The position numbers were made by a program, and so were the translations under genes. From Erythrobacter sp. (GTDB lineage: Bacteria > Pseudomonadota > Alphaproteobacteria > Sphingomonadales > Sphingomonadaceae): a stretch of 5,021 bases of DNA. The notes beneath the pieces are model-generated. The model worked only from the letters and a program-made list of their open reading frames with translations, ran no database searches and was not told the origin of the DNA. Shown in pieces: positions 1 to 5,021 of the stretch; within the stretch, counting starts at the first letter, position 1; each line of letters begins with the position of its first letter. Where the stretch lies: positions 1-5,021 of the forward strand of contig JABSPI010000272.1 of assembly GCA_013214365.1 (NCBI GenBank). Reading direction: 5' to 3'.

Positions 1-889
1 TCGCCCGCTCGACCTGTTGGGCTGGGTCTATCGCACGATCCGCCAAGGGCTGGTCGATATGGCCGAAATGTTCCGCCTGATCGACACTGCGGTGGAGGTG
101 GAGGACGCGCCCGGCGCGCGCGCGCTCAGCATTAGCGAGCCCTCGATCAGGTTCGACAATGTCACCTTTGGCTACGAGCCCGAGCGCACCATCCTCAACG
201 GGCTCAGCTTTAATGTGCCCGCCGGATCAACCGTCGCGATTGTAGGACCATCGGGCGCAGGCAAAAGCACGATCGCACGGCTCTTGTTCCGCTTTTACGA
301 TCCGCAAGAAGGGCGGGTCATGATCGATGGCACCGATATTGCGCTGGCCACCCAAGACAGCGTGCGCGCCGCGATCGGCATCGTCCCGCAAGACAGCGTC
401 CTGTTCAACGACACCTTGGCCTATAATATCGCCTATGGCGCCGAACATGCCGATGACGAGACGGTTGCAAACGCCGCGCGCGATGCAGCGCTCATGCCCT
501 TGATCGAACGCATGCCCGACGGGTTCGACACGCTGGTGGGGGAACGCGGGCTGAAATTGTCGGGCGGCGAGAAGCAGCGGGTCGCGATTGCCCGCACTCT
601 GGTCAAGAACCCGCCAATCCTGCTGCTCGACGAGGCGACCAGCGCGCTCGACACCCGCACCGAGCAGGACATTCTGGGCACGCTCAAACGGCTGGCCAAG
701 GGGCGCACCACGATTGCGATCGCGCACCGATTGTCGACCATTGCTGATGCGGACCGGATTCTTGTGCTCGATGGCGGGCGGCTGGCGCAGAGCGGCACGC
801 ATGAACAATTGCTCGCCAGCGGCGGGCTCTATGCCGAAATGTGGAACCGCCAAGCCCAGGAAAAGCGCGAGCCCCAGCCCGCGCAATAA
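1..889 (+). CDS. Atm1/ABCB-type ABC exporter, C-terminal half (partial, 5' end outside window)
   Basis: The reading frame is open from the left edge (frame starts at base 2, residues RPLDLLGWVYR) and ends with TAA at 887-889, so the gene enters from upstream. About 295 residues are visible, roughly half of a typical 600-residue half-transporter. They cover the end of the membrane domain (PLDLLGWVYRTIRQ, the coupling to TM6) and a full ATPase domain. Numbering from the TTG at base 17, one sees Walker A GPSGAGKST (77-85), Q-loop Gln125 in VPQDSVLFNDT, signature LSGGE (181-185), Walker B ILLLDE (201-206) with catalytic Glu206, D-loop SALD and H-loop His237. The linker and ATPase resemble the Atm1 family as known from Novosphingobium, which exports glutathione derivatives or metal-glutathione conjugates across the inner membrane. 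The TTG at 17 is not the real start. Substrate is inferred from family only; a lipid or peptide exporter of the same superfamily is less likely. No clear intrinsic terminator follows. Confidence 0.93.
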   Translation, partial: RPLDLLGWVYRTIRQGLVDMAEMFRLIDTAVEVEDAPGARALSISEPSIRFDNVTFGYEPERTILNGLSFNVPAGSTVAIVGPSGAGKSTIARLLFRFYDPQEGRVMIDGTDIALATQDSVRAAIGIVPQDSVLFNDTLAYNIAYGAEHADDETVANAARDAALMPLIERMPDGFDTLVGERGLKLSGGEKQRVAIARTLVKNPPILLLDEATSALDTRTEQDILGTLKRLAKGRTTIAIAHRLSTIADADRILVLDGGRLAQSGTHEQLLASGGLYAEMWNRQAQEKREPQPAQ

Positions 890-925
890 AGCCGGACACG
901 CGGCGCGGCGCGCGGGCCGAGGGGC

Positions 926-1321
926 CTAGCGATGCGCCTCGCGGCTGAGCCGCTCCAACAGATCGAGCGCCTCGCCGCGCTTGTCCCACGGCACAAACAA
1001 ATGGTCATGATGCAGGCCGGCCACCACATTACAAGCAATCCCCGATGCCGCCAGCGCGCCCGAAACCGCCGCGGTCAAACCCACCGCTTCGAGATCGGAA
1101 TGCACGTTTAAGGTGATCTGCGCAAATTGCGCCGCGCCAGTGGCGGCGGCGGTGTGAGGCAAAATACACGCCGCCCCTTCTGCCTCGCGGATCAGGGCAA
1201 AAGCGGTGTCGGGGATGAAGCGCGTGTCGGAAAGCGGTTGGAAACAATAGGGCGTGTCGGACAGGGTCGGAGCCATTCCGGAAATCATCGCTTTGAGGTC
1301 GGTGACACTTCCCGGTTTCAT
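926..1321 (-). CDS. ACT domain-containing protein (DUF2241/ACT_3-like, COG3602-like)
   Basis: A 131-residue soluble protein with no signal peptide or membrane segment. The C-terminal half (about residues 66-127) has an ACT-type beta-alpha-beta-beta-alpha-beta pattern: ITLNVHSDLEAVGLTAAVS, then ALAASGIACNVVAG, then HHDHLFVPWDKRGEAL. The HSDLEAVGLTAAVS and NVVAGxxHDHLFVP stretches match what I recall of small two-ACT-lobe proteins in COG3602. The N-terminal half (residues 1-60, with PYCFQPL) would be the first lobe. ACT domains usually bind small ligands such as amino acids and regulate enzymes, but no ligand or partner is known to me for this family. The start at 1321 is chosen because GGAGGG lies 7 bases upstream, although the frame stays open to 1396. 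It lies 75 bases downstream of hslU on the same strand, so read-through from the hslVU operon is possible. The stop is TAG, facing the ABC gene. Confidence 0.82.
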   Translation of the reverse strand: MKPGSVTDLKAMISGMAPTLSDTPYCFQPLSDTRFIPDTAFALIREAEGAACILPHTAAATGAAQFAQITLNVHSDLEAVGLTAAVSGALAASGIACNVVAGLHHDHLFVPWDKRGEALDLLERLSREAHR

Positions 1322-1328
1322 CTCAATT

Positions 1329-1334
1329 CCCTCC
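1329..1334 (-). promoter_or_regulatory. Shine-Dalgarno site of the ACT-domain gene
   Basis: On the minus strand the sequence GGAGGG lies 7 bases before the ATG at 1321-1319. It decides the start: the longer open frame beginning at 1396 would add 25 residues rich in Gly, Arg and Pro that do not look like the family. This is the clearest ribosome binding site among the minus-strand genes here. Confidence 0.75.
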
Positions 1335-1354
1335 AAACGGCCCCATCCAAACGG
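1332..1354. repeat. 9-bp direct repeat in the hslU-ACT gene gap
   Basis: TCCAAACGG occurs at 1332-1340 and again at 1346-1354 (plus strand), with a 14-base period. Read on the minus strand this is CCGTTTGGA twice, and the copy nearer the gene runs into its ribosome binding site. It may be a small operator, a duplicated leader or chance. Confidence 0.5.
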
Positions 1355-1396
1355 GCACCCGCCTTGTCGGCCCGCGCCATTCCCCCGATCGGGCAA

Positions 1397-2695
1397 TTAC
1401 AAAATATATTTAGACAAATCCGCATCCCCGGCCAAATCGCCCAACCGCTCGCGCACATAGGCGGCATCGATTGTCACGGTTTCACCGGCATGTTCCTCGG
1501 CTTCGAAACTGATATCTTCGAGCAGTTTTTCCATCACTGTCTGCAACCGGCGCGCGCCGATATTCTCGACGCTTTCATTGACCTGCGCGGCGATCGTGGC
1601 GATTTCGTCAACCGCATCCTTGGTGATATCGAGCTCGACCTTTTCGGTGCCGATCAGCGCGCGATATTGCTCCACCAGATTGGCCCGCGTCTCGGACAGA
1701 ATGCGGACGAAATCCTCCTGTGTGAGCGCGCGCAGGTTGACCCGAATGGGCAAACGCCCCTGCAATTCAGGCAACATATCGGACGGCTTGGCCACGTGGA
1801 ACGCGCCGCTGGCAATGAACAGGACATGGTCGGTTTTCATCGGACCATATTTGGTCGCCACCGTGGTGCCCTCGATCAAAGGCAGCAGGTCGCGCTGCAC
1901 GCCTTCGCGGCTGACACTGCCGCCGCGCACATCGGACACGGCGATCTTGTCGATCTCGTCGAGGAAAACGATCCCGTTGGTCTCGGCATTTTCCAATGCG
2001 ACACGGGCCACATCCTCGTCATCGAGCCGCTTATCAGCCTCCTCATCGACCAGCTTGTCCCATGCATCGGGCACGCGCAGCTTGCGTTTTTTGGTGGGTT
2101 TGCGGCCAAAGGCTTTGCCCATCATATCGCTGAGATCGATCATCTGCATATTGCCGCCCATATTGCCCATATCGAACGGGGTGTTGGCGGCTTCTGCGAC
2201 TTCGATTTCGACCTCGACATCGTTCATCGCATTTTGGGTGATGCGTTCGCGAAAGCTCTCGCGGGTGGCCTCGGAGGCGTTGTCGCCGACCAAAGCGGTC
2301 AGCAAACGGTCCATCGCCGCCTCGCTGGCGGCCTCGCGCACGCTTTCGCGGCGGCGTTCTTTTTCGAGCCGGATCGCCTCTTCGACCAGATCGCGGGCGA
2401 TCTGTTCGACATCGCGGCCGACATAGCCGACCTCGGTGAATTTGGTTGCCTCGACCTTGACGAAGGGCGCCTCAGCGAGCTTGGCCAGCCGACGGCTGAT
2501 CTCGGTCTTGCCGCAGCCGGTCGGGCCGATCATCAAAATGTTTTTGGGCGTGACCTCGTTTTTCAATTCCGCGCCCAGCCTTTGCCGGCGCCAGCGATTG
2601 CGCAGCGCCACCGCAACCGCGCGTTTGGCGTCTTGCTGGCCGATAATGTGATCGTCCAACGCAGCAACGATCGCCTTGGGGGTAAGGTTGTCCAT
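1397..2695 (-). CDS. hslU: ATP-dependent protease ATPase subunit HslU (ClpY)
   Basis: A 432-residue AAA+ unfoldase, close to the usual 430-445. HslU hexamers cap the HslV dodecamer in the cytoplasm, unfold substrates with ATP and feed them into the proteolytic chamber. The N-domain begins [20 protein letters not shown] (1-20). Walker A is GPTGCGKT (57-64), the substrate-gripping pore loop GYVG is at 90-93, and Walker B is IVFLDEID (242-249). An arginine-finger candidate is Arg314 in LQGRLPIRV, and the sensor-2 GARRL is at 380-384. The I-domain spans about 110-235, is charged, and contains a Met/Gly-rich patch ([11 protein letters not shown]) near 175-185. The C-terminus LSKYIL is the tail that docks into HslV pockets. 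The start ATG at 2695 lies 23 bases after the hslV stop. The ribosome binding site is weak (a GCGAG-like stretch), suggesting coupling to hslV translation. The last codons are unusually AT-rich. The identification is very secure. Confidence 0.98.
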   Translation of the reverse strand: MDNLTPKAIVAALDDHIIGQQDAKRAVAVALRNRWRRQRLGAELKNEVTPKNILMIGPTGCGKTEISRRLAKLAEAPFVKVEATKFTEVGYVGRDVEQIARDLVEEAIRLEKERRRESVREAASEAAMDRLLTALVGDNASEATRESFRERITQNAMNDVEVEIEVAEAANTPFDMGNMGGNMQMIDLSDMMGKAFGRKPTKKRKLRVPDAWDKLVDEEADKRLDDEDVARVALENAETNGIVFLDEIDKIAVSDVRGGSVSREGVQRDLLPLIEGTTVATKYGPMKTDHVLFIASGAFHVAKPSDMLPELQGRLPIRVNLRALTQEDFVRILSETRANLVEQYRALIGTEKVELDITKDAVDEIATIAAQVNESVENIGARRLQTVMEKLLEDISFEAEEHAGETVTIDAAYVRERLGDLAGDADLSKYIL

Positions 2696-2718
2696 GATTT
2701 TTCAGTCTCGCAAATCGG

Positions 2719-3279
2719 TCAGACGGTTTCGAGGGTCAGATTGCCATTGGTGAAGACGCAGATATCCGCCGCAACCGCCATCGCCTTGCGCGCGATCTGT
2801 TCGGCATCCTCTTCATAATCCGCCAATGCGCGCGCCGCGGCCAGCGCATAATTGCCGCCCGACCCGATCGCGGCAATCCCGCCTTCGGGTTCGAGCACAT
2901 CGCCATTGCCGGTCAAGACGAGCAGGCTTTCCTCATCGGCAACAATCATCAAAGCCTCAAGATTGCGCAGATATTTGTCGGTCCGCCAATCCTTGGCCAA
3001 TTCCACCGCCGCGCGCAGCAATTGGCCCGAATATTGTTCCAGCTTGGTCTCGAGCCGCTCGAACAGGGTGAAGGCGTCCGCGGTGGCCCCGGCAAAGCCT
3101 GCAACCACTTTTTCGCCCGCACCAATGCGGCGCACTTTGCGCGCATTGGGCTTCATCACGGTGTTGCCCATCGACACCTGGCCATCGCCCGCAATCACGA
3201 CTTTGCCTGCGCGCTTGACGCCAATAATGGTTGTGCCGTGCCACTGGGTCAGGCCGTGGCTGCCTTTGTCATCACTCAT
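2719..3279 (-). CDS. hslV: ATP-dependent protease proteolytic subunit HslV (ClpQ)
   Basis: A 186-residue N-terminal nucleophile threonine protease, a bacterial relative of proteasome beta subunits that assembles as a double hexamer and works with HslU. By alignment with the recalled E. coli protein (Met then TTIVSVRR), the catalytic threonine is Thr16 in WHGTTIIG. Residues 1-15 would therefore be a propeptide removed on maturation, instead of the single Met of E. coli. Active-site partners are visible: Asp32 in AGDGQ (Asp17 in mature numbering), Lys48 in ARKVRR (Lys33) and the GSGG loop at 139-142. Other family blocks are [14 protein letters not shown] and [11 protein letters not shown]. The start at ATG 3279 is the only ATG before the catalytic Thr, and it has no ribosome binding site. 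A sigma-32-like promoter ends 8 bases upstream, so the message may be leaderless. hslU follows after 23 bases. Confidence 0.98.
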   Translation of the reverse strand: MSDDKGSHGLTQWHGTTIIGVKRAGKVVIAGDGQVSMGNTVMKPNARKVRRIGAGEKVVAGFAGATADAFTLFERLETKLEQYSGQLLRAAVELAKDWRTDKYLRNLEALMIVADEESLLVLTGNGDVLEPEGGIAAIGSGGNYALAAARALADYEEDAEQIARKAMAVAADICVFTNGNLTLETV

Positions 3280-3287
3280 GCTGAGCG

Positions 3288-3315
3288 ATATGGGCGTTGT
3301 GAAATCTGGGTCAAG
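3288..3315 (-). promoter_or_regulatory. Candidate RpoH (sigma-32)-type promoter of hslVU
   Basis: On the minus strand CTTGAC (3315-3310) is followed after 15 bases by CCCATAT (3294-3288). The enterobacterial heat-shock consensus is CTTGAA, a spacer of roughly 13-17, then CCCCATNT. This candidate differs by one base in the -35 and one in the -10 (GCCCATAT). hslVU is a classical heat-shock operon, so the match makes biological sense. The -10 box ends only 8 bases before the hslV ATG, placing the transcript start at or within a few bases of the start codon. It is predicted from sequence only. Confidence 0.55.
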
Positions 3316-3332
3316 CTTGGCGTGGGCAAAGC

Positions 3333-3346
3333 GCGGCTTTCGCCGC
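3333..3346 (-). terminator. Possible weak terminator hairpin after bamE
   Basis: On the minus strand GCGGC-GAAA-GCCGC forms a perfect 5-bp stem with a GNRA-type tetraloop, starting 5 bases after the bamE stop codon. Only GCTTTG follows, not a strong U tract, so termination may be partial, or the hairpin may simply protect the 3' end of the bamE message. Its position between bamE and the hslV promoter fits separate transcription units. Confidence 0.35.
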
Positions 3347-3351
3347 CCGGA

Positions 3352-3855
3352 TTACGGGCCAGCCGGTCCCGCCGGACCAACCCCGCCGACCTGGCCGATA
3401 TTGCCGAACAGATCTTCCAGAAAACCGCGTTCGATCCCCAAGGTCGGGGTCTTGTCGCGATTGGGCTGGAGGAAGGCCACCTCTTCGATCCCGCTGCGCT
3501 CGACGCTGGCGACATTGCCGGCCTCGTCGAAACGCACCGCCAGAACCGAATGGTTGCGGATGCGCGGACGCACAAATGGCCGGCGCCCGGTGACACTGGA
3601 AATGTAATACCAGGTGTCCTCGCCATATTGGCTTTCAAAAGTTGGCCGGCCCAAAGTCCCTTCGACCGAGCGGCGATTGTCAATGCCCGGTTCGACCGTG
3701 CGCACCAGCAGCGGGTCGTTCACAAAGCCGCGCGATTCGCGAATCGACGAACACGCGCCCAGCGCCAAGACCGCGCATCCCAGCACAGCCACCTTTGCCA
3801 TCGTCCGCATCGACGAACGCGTTTGAAATCCAGTCGCGTTACCAGTCACTTTCAT
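3352..3855 (-). CDS. bamE: Outer membrane protein assembly factor BamE (SmpA/OmlA lipoprotein)
   Basis: A 167-residue lipoprotein from the chosen start. The N-terminus has basic residues, a hydrophobic stretch (VAVLGCAVLALGAC) and a lipobox LGAC with lipidated Cys35. The next residue is Ser, not Asp, which fits sorting to the outer membrane. The SmpA/OmlA domain covers about 47-125, with family blocks VEPGIDNRRSVEGTLGRPTF (55-73), DTWYYIS (80-86) and VLAVRFDEAGNV (104-115). A lineage-type extension follows: KTPTLG, FLEDLFGNIG and a Gly/Pro tail (VGGVGPAGPAGP). BamE is an accessory subunit of the BAM complex that inserts beta-barrel proteins into the outer membrane. The start is uncertain: 3855 has AGGA about 12 bases upstream, while 3810 (MRTMAKVAV) and 3801 would give a more standard signal length but lack a ribosome binding site. 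The frame is open up to 3903. It is divergent from the chaperone gene and upstream of hslV. Confidence 0.9.
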   Translation of the reverse strand: MKVTGNATGFQTRSSMRTMAKVAVLGCAVLALGACSSIRESRGFVNDPLLVRTVEPGIDNRRSVEGTLGRPTFESQYGEDTWYYISSVTGRRPFVRPRIRNHSVLAVRFDEAGNVASVERSGIEEVAFLQPNRDKTPTLGIERGFLEDLFGNIGQVGGVGPAGPAGP

Positions 3856-3962
3856 TGTGCCGTCTATTCCTGTCACAAGCTCGTATCTCTTGCCGCGCTG
3901 CACGCACGGCCTATATTTATGCAGGCCTTACGATGTGACGCACAGCCTTGCAATGACGCCTT

Positions 3963-4027
3963 GCCTATAGCGCTGGGTTTATCCGGGTGAATGGCGAGTG
4001 AATTGCACGGATTTCTGGGCTATAGGC
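3963..4027. promoter_or_regulatory. Paired divergent -10-like boxes in a 9-bp inverted repeat
   Basis: GCCTATAGC (3963-3971) and GCTATAGGC (4019-4027) are exact inverted copies 47 bases apart. Each reads GCTATAGGC on the strand leading toward its neighbouring gene, so TATAGG could act as the -10 of bamE (minus) and of the chaperone gene (plus). On the plus side a start near 4033 would leave a leader of about 26 bases containing the ribosome binding site. The -35 match is poor (GTGAAT at 3998-4003, 17-base spacer). GTGAAT is also present at 3987-3992, 11 bases away. This is inferred from sequence only. Confidence 0.3.
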
Positions 4028-4047
4028 CCTAAAATAATCGCTCTATT

Positions 4048-4052
4048 GAGGA
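4048..4052 (+). promoter_or_regulatory. Shine-Dalgarno site of the chaperone gene
   Basis: GAGGA lies 6 bases before the ATG at 4059-4061. A TTG at 4056 directly precedes that ATG in frame, but the spacing favours the ATG as the start. Confidence 0.75.
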
Positions 4053-4058
4053 ATATTG

Positions 4059-4586
4059 ATGTCGTTTATCTCCCGCCTGCTGGGCACCGGCCCTGACCCG
4101 CGCGAGGCGGTGAGGCCGCTCTGGCACCGCGTGATCGAATTGGCGCGCGAACCGGCTTTTTACAATGAATGCGAGGTTGCCGACACGGTGGCCGGGCGAT
4201 TTGATCTGGTGACGGCGGTGCTGTGCACGATCATGGTCCGGGTCGAAGCCAGCGATATGCGCGCCCAAAGCGCGCTTCTGGCGGAATTGTTTGTCGAGGA
4301 CATGGACGGGCAATTGCGCGAATTTGGCGTCAATGATGTGGTGATGGGCAAACGGATGGGCAAATTGATGAGCGTGCTGGGCGGCCGGCTGGGCGCCTAT
4401 CGCGGCGCTTTGGTCGATCGCGATCATGCCCGTTTGACCCAAGCGGTCGCGCGCAATGTCACGTTTCGCGAAGGGGTCGATGAAAACCAATATGCCCCCG
4501 CCATTGCCGACCGCTTGCTCGCGCTGGCGCAGCGGCTCGATGAGATCAGCGATGCGGACCTGCTCAAAGCGAAAGCGGTCGCATGA
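4059..4586 (+). CDS. Ubiquinol-cytochrome c chaperone family protein (CBP3-like)
   Basis: A 175-residue soluble protein without signal peptide. It matches the ubiquinol-cytochrome c chaperone domain: a helical start MSFISRLLG, PLWHRVIELAREPAFYNE (20-37), GRFDLVTAVLCTIMVRVE (46-63) and, most telling, ALLAELFVEDMDGQLREFGV (72-91) followed by KRMGKLMSVLGGRLGAYRGAL (98-118). The mitochondrial relatives (Cbp3/UQCC1) bind newly made cytochrome b and help assemble the bc1 complex. The bacterial protein is presumed to act on the cytoplasmic side of the inner membrane in a similar way, but this is inferred from homology. The start is ATG 4059, supported by GAGGA 6 bases upstream. The stop codon overlaps the next start (ATGA), indicating translational coupling to the DUF177 gene. 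This neighbour pair, next to bamE, is a familiar order in alphaproteobacteria. Confidence 0.9.
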   Translation: MSFISRLLGTGPDPREAVRPLWHRVIELAREPAFYNECEVADTVAGRFDLVTAVLCTIMVRVEASDMRAQSALLAELFVEDMDGQLREFGVNDVVMGKRMGKLMSVLGGRLGAYRGALVDRDHARLTQAVARNVTFREGVDENQYAPAIADRLLALAQRLDEISDADLLKAKAVA

Positions 4587-5021
4587 GCGCAGCCCCCACC
4601 AATGAATTGCCGCGCCCGATCAAGCTCAAGGCGCTGCCCGCAGATCCGGTCGTGATCGATGCCGATGCCGCCGAACGCGCCGCATTGGCCGCGCGGTTTG
4701 GCCTTGCGGGGATCGACACCCTCCACGCCGAGGTCGCGCTCGAGGCGCGCGGCAGCGCGATCCGCGCAACCGGCACTTTGCGCGCCGCCATCCGCCAGTC
4801 ATGCGCCATTTCGGGCGAGGATTTCCCGGCCCAGATCGAAGAGGCAATCGACCTCAAATTCGTCGAACACAGCGCGCTTGATCCGGCGATGGATGAAGAC
4901 GCCGAGATCGAGGTTGAGCTCGATGCCGAGGATTGCGACGAGATCGAATATGGCGGCGACGCGTTCGATCTGGGCGAAGCGGTGGCCCAGACGCTGGGCC
5001 TGGCGATCGACCCCTATGCCG
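4583..5021 (+). CDS. DUF177 / YceD family protein (partial, 3' end outside window)
   Basis: The frame is open from ATG 4583 to the right edge, with 146 complete codons visible; family members are usually about 165-190 residues, so only a short tail is missing. Visible blocks are the N-terminal PRPIKLKALPADPVVIDADA (10-29), a central LRAAIRQSCAISGEDFPAQI (66-85) where DUF177 proteins carry a conserved Cys, an acidic run (104-123, with DEDAEIEVELDAEDCDEIEY), and FDLGEAVAQTLGLAIDPYA (128-146), the characteristic DLGE...L.LAxDPYP ending. YceD in other bacteria is tied to 23S rRNA accumulation and sits with rpmF and plsX; the biochemical activity is not established. Here Cys74 and Cys118 are the only cysteines seen, fewer than the paired CxxC type expected of metal-binding relatives. 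It overlaps the chaperone stop by four bases (ATGA). By gene order elsewhere, plsX may follow outside the window. Confidence 0.88.
   Translation, partial: MSAAPTNELPRPIKLKALPADPVVIDADAAERAALAARFGLAGIDTLHAEVALEARGSAIRATGTLRAAIRQSCAISGEDFPAQIEEAIDLKFVEHSALDPAMDEDAEIEVELDAEDCDEIEYGGDAFDLGEAVAQTLGLAIDPYA

Larger units (their letters stand above)
3856..4058. other. Divergent intergenic region between bamE and the chaperone gene
   Basis: A 203-base stretch with no supported gene; it must carry the promoters for both divergent units. It is more AT-rich than the coding DNA, with patches such as CTATATTTATG near 3910-3921 and CCTAAAATAATC near 4028-4040. A 9-bp inverted repeat and a repeated GTGAAT lie within it and are listed separately. 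No tRNA-like fold or riboswitch was recognised. Confidence 0.6.

Noticed and set aside
227..886. A 219-codon minus-strand open frame opposite the ABC ATPase domain
   Set aside because: It is a shadow of the ATPase frame; the composition is Arg/Gly/Ala-rich with no motif.
941..953. Hairpin GCGGC-TGA-GCCGC as a terminator between the converging ABC and ACT genes
   Set aside because: It lies inside the ACT coding region, is only 5 bp, and has no T tract on either side.
1384..1393. Palindrome CCCGATCGGG just after hslU as a terminator
   Set aside because: A usable loop leaves only a 3-bp stem, and no T tract follows.
1322..1396. N-terminal extension of the ACT protein to 1396
   Set aside because: The extra 25 residues are Gly/Arg-rich and unlike the family, and the strong GGAGGG lies before the internal ATG at 1321.
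1127..2818. A very long plus-strand open frame (563 codons) antisense to hslU and neighbours
   Set aside because: It lies opposite hslU and runs past both of its ends into the ACT gene and hslV. The product is low-complexity and His/Phe/Asp-rich with no domain I recognise, it has no ribosome binding site, and long antisense frames are common in GC-rich genes.
3022..3990. A 322-codon plus-strand open frame across hslV, bamE and the divergent region
   Set aside because: It is antisense to two well-identified genes, has no recognisable domain or start signal, and ends in non-coding sequence.
4029..4490. A 153-codon minus-strand open frame opposite the chaperone gene
   Set aside because: The plus-strand gene has a good ribosome site and clear family motifs; this frame has neither.

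Overview
The window is a high-GC chromosomal segment that looks like an alphaproteobacterium of the order Sphingomonadales, possibly Erythrobacteraceae. This rests on gene order and protein character: an HslV with an N-terminal propeptide, a BamE ending in a Gly/Pro tail, and a CBP3-type ubiquinol-cytochrome c chaperone directly followed by a DUF177 (YceD) gene. The assignment comes from recall of family features, not from a search. All genes look intact and vertically inherited. No mobile element, tRNA, rRNA, CRISPR array or prophage signal was seen.

Layout, left to right. Positions 1-889 (+) are the 3' half of an Atm1/ABCB-type ABC exporter with a complete nucleotide-binding domain; its membrane domain lies upstream of the window. 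It converges, across 36 bases, on a block of four minus-strand genes. Read in their own direction these are bamE (3855-3352), hslV (3279-2719), hslU (2695-1397) and a small ACT-domain protein (1321-926). A 203-base divergent intergenic region (3856-4058) separates bamE from a plus-strand pair: a ubiquinol-cytochrome c chaperone (4059-4586), overlapping by four bases a DUF177 gene (4583 to the window end, cut off).

How they work together. HslV and HslU form the two-component ATP-dependent protease ClpQY, and the pair is a compact operon with a 23-base gap. A sigma-32 (RpoH)-like promoter lies so close to the hslV start codon that the transcript would be almost leaderless. A small hairpin after bamE may separate bamE from it. 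BamE is a lipoprotein of the outer-membrane beta-barrel assembly machine. The chaperone assists assembly of the cytochrome bc1 complex. DUF177/YceD is linked in other bacteria to ribosomal RNA and ribosome biogenesis, and often precedes plsX and fabH. The ACT protein may be co-transcribed with hslVU but has no known ligand.

The region is mostly ordinary housekeeping DNA. The points most worth a second look are the hslV promoter and start arrangement, paired -10-like boxes in the divergent region, and a short direct repeat overlapping the ribosome binding site of the ACT gene. I found no convincing previously undescribed system.
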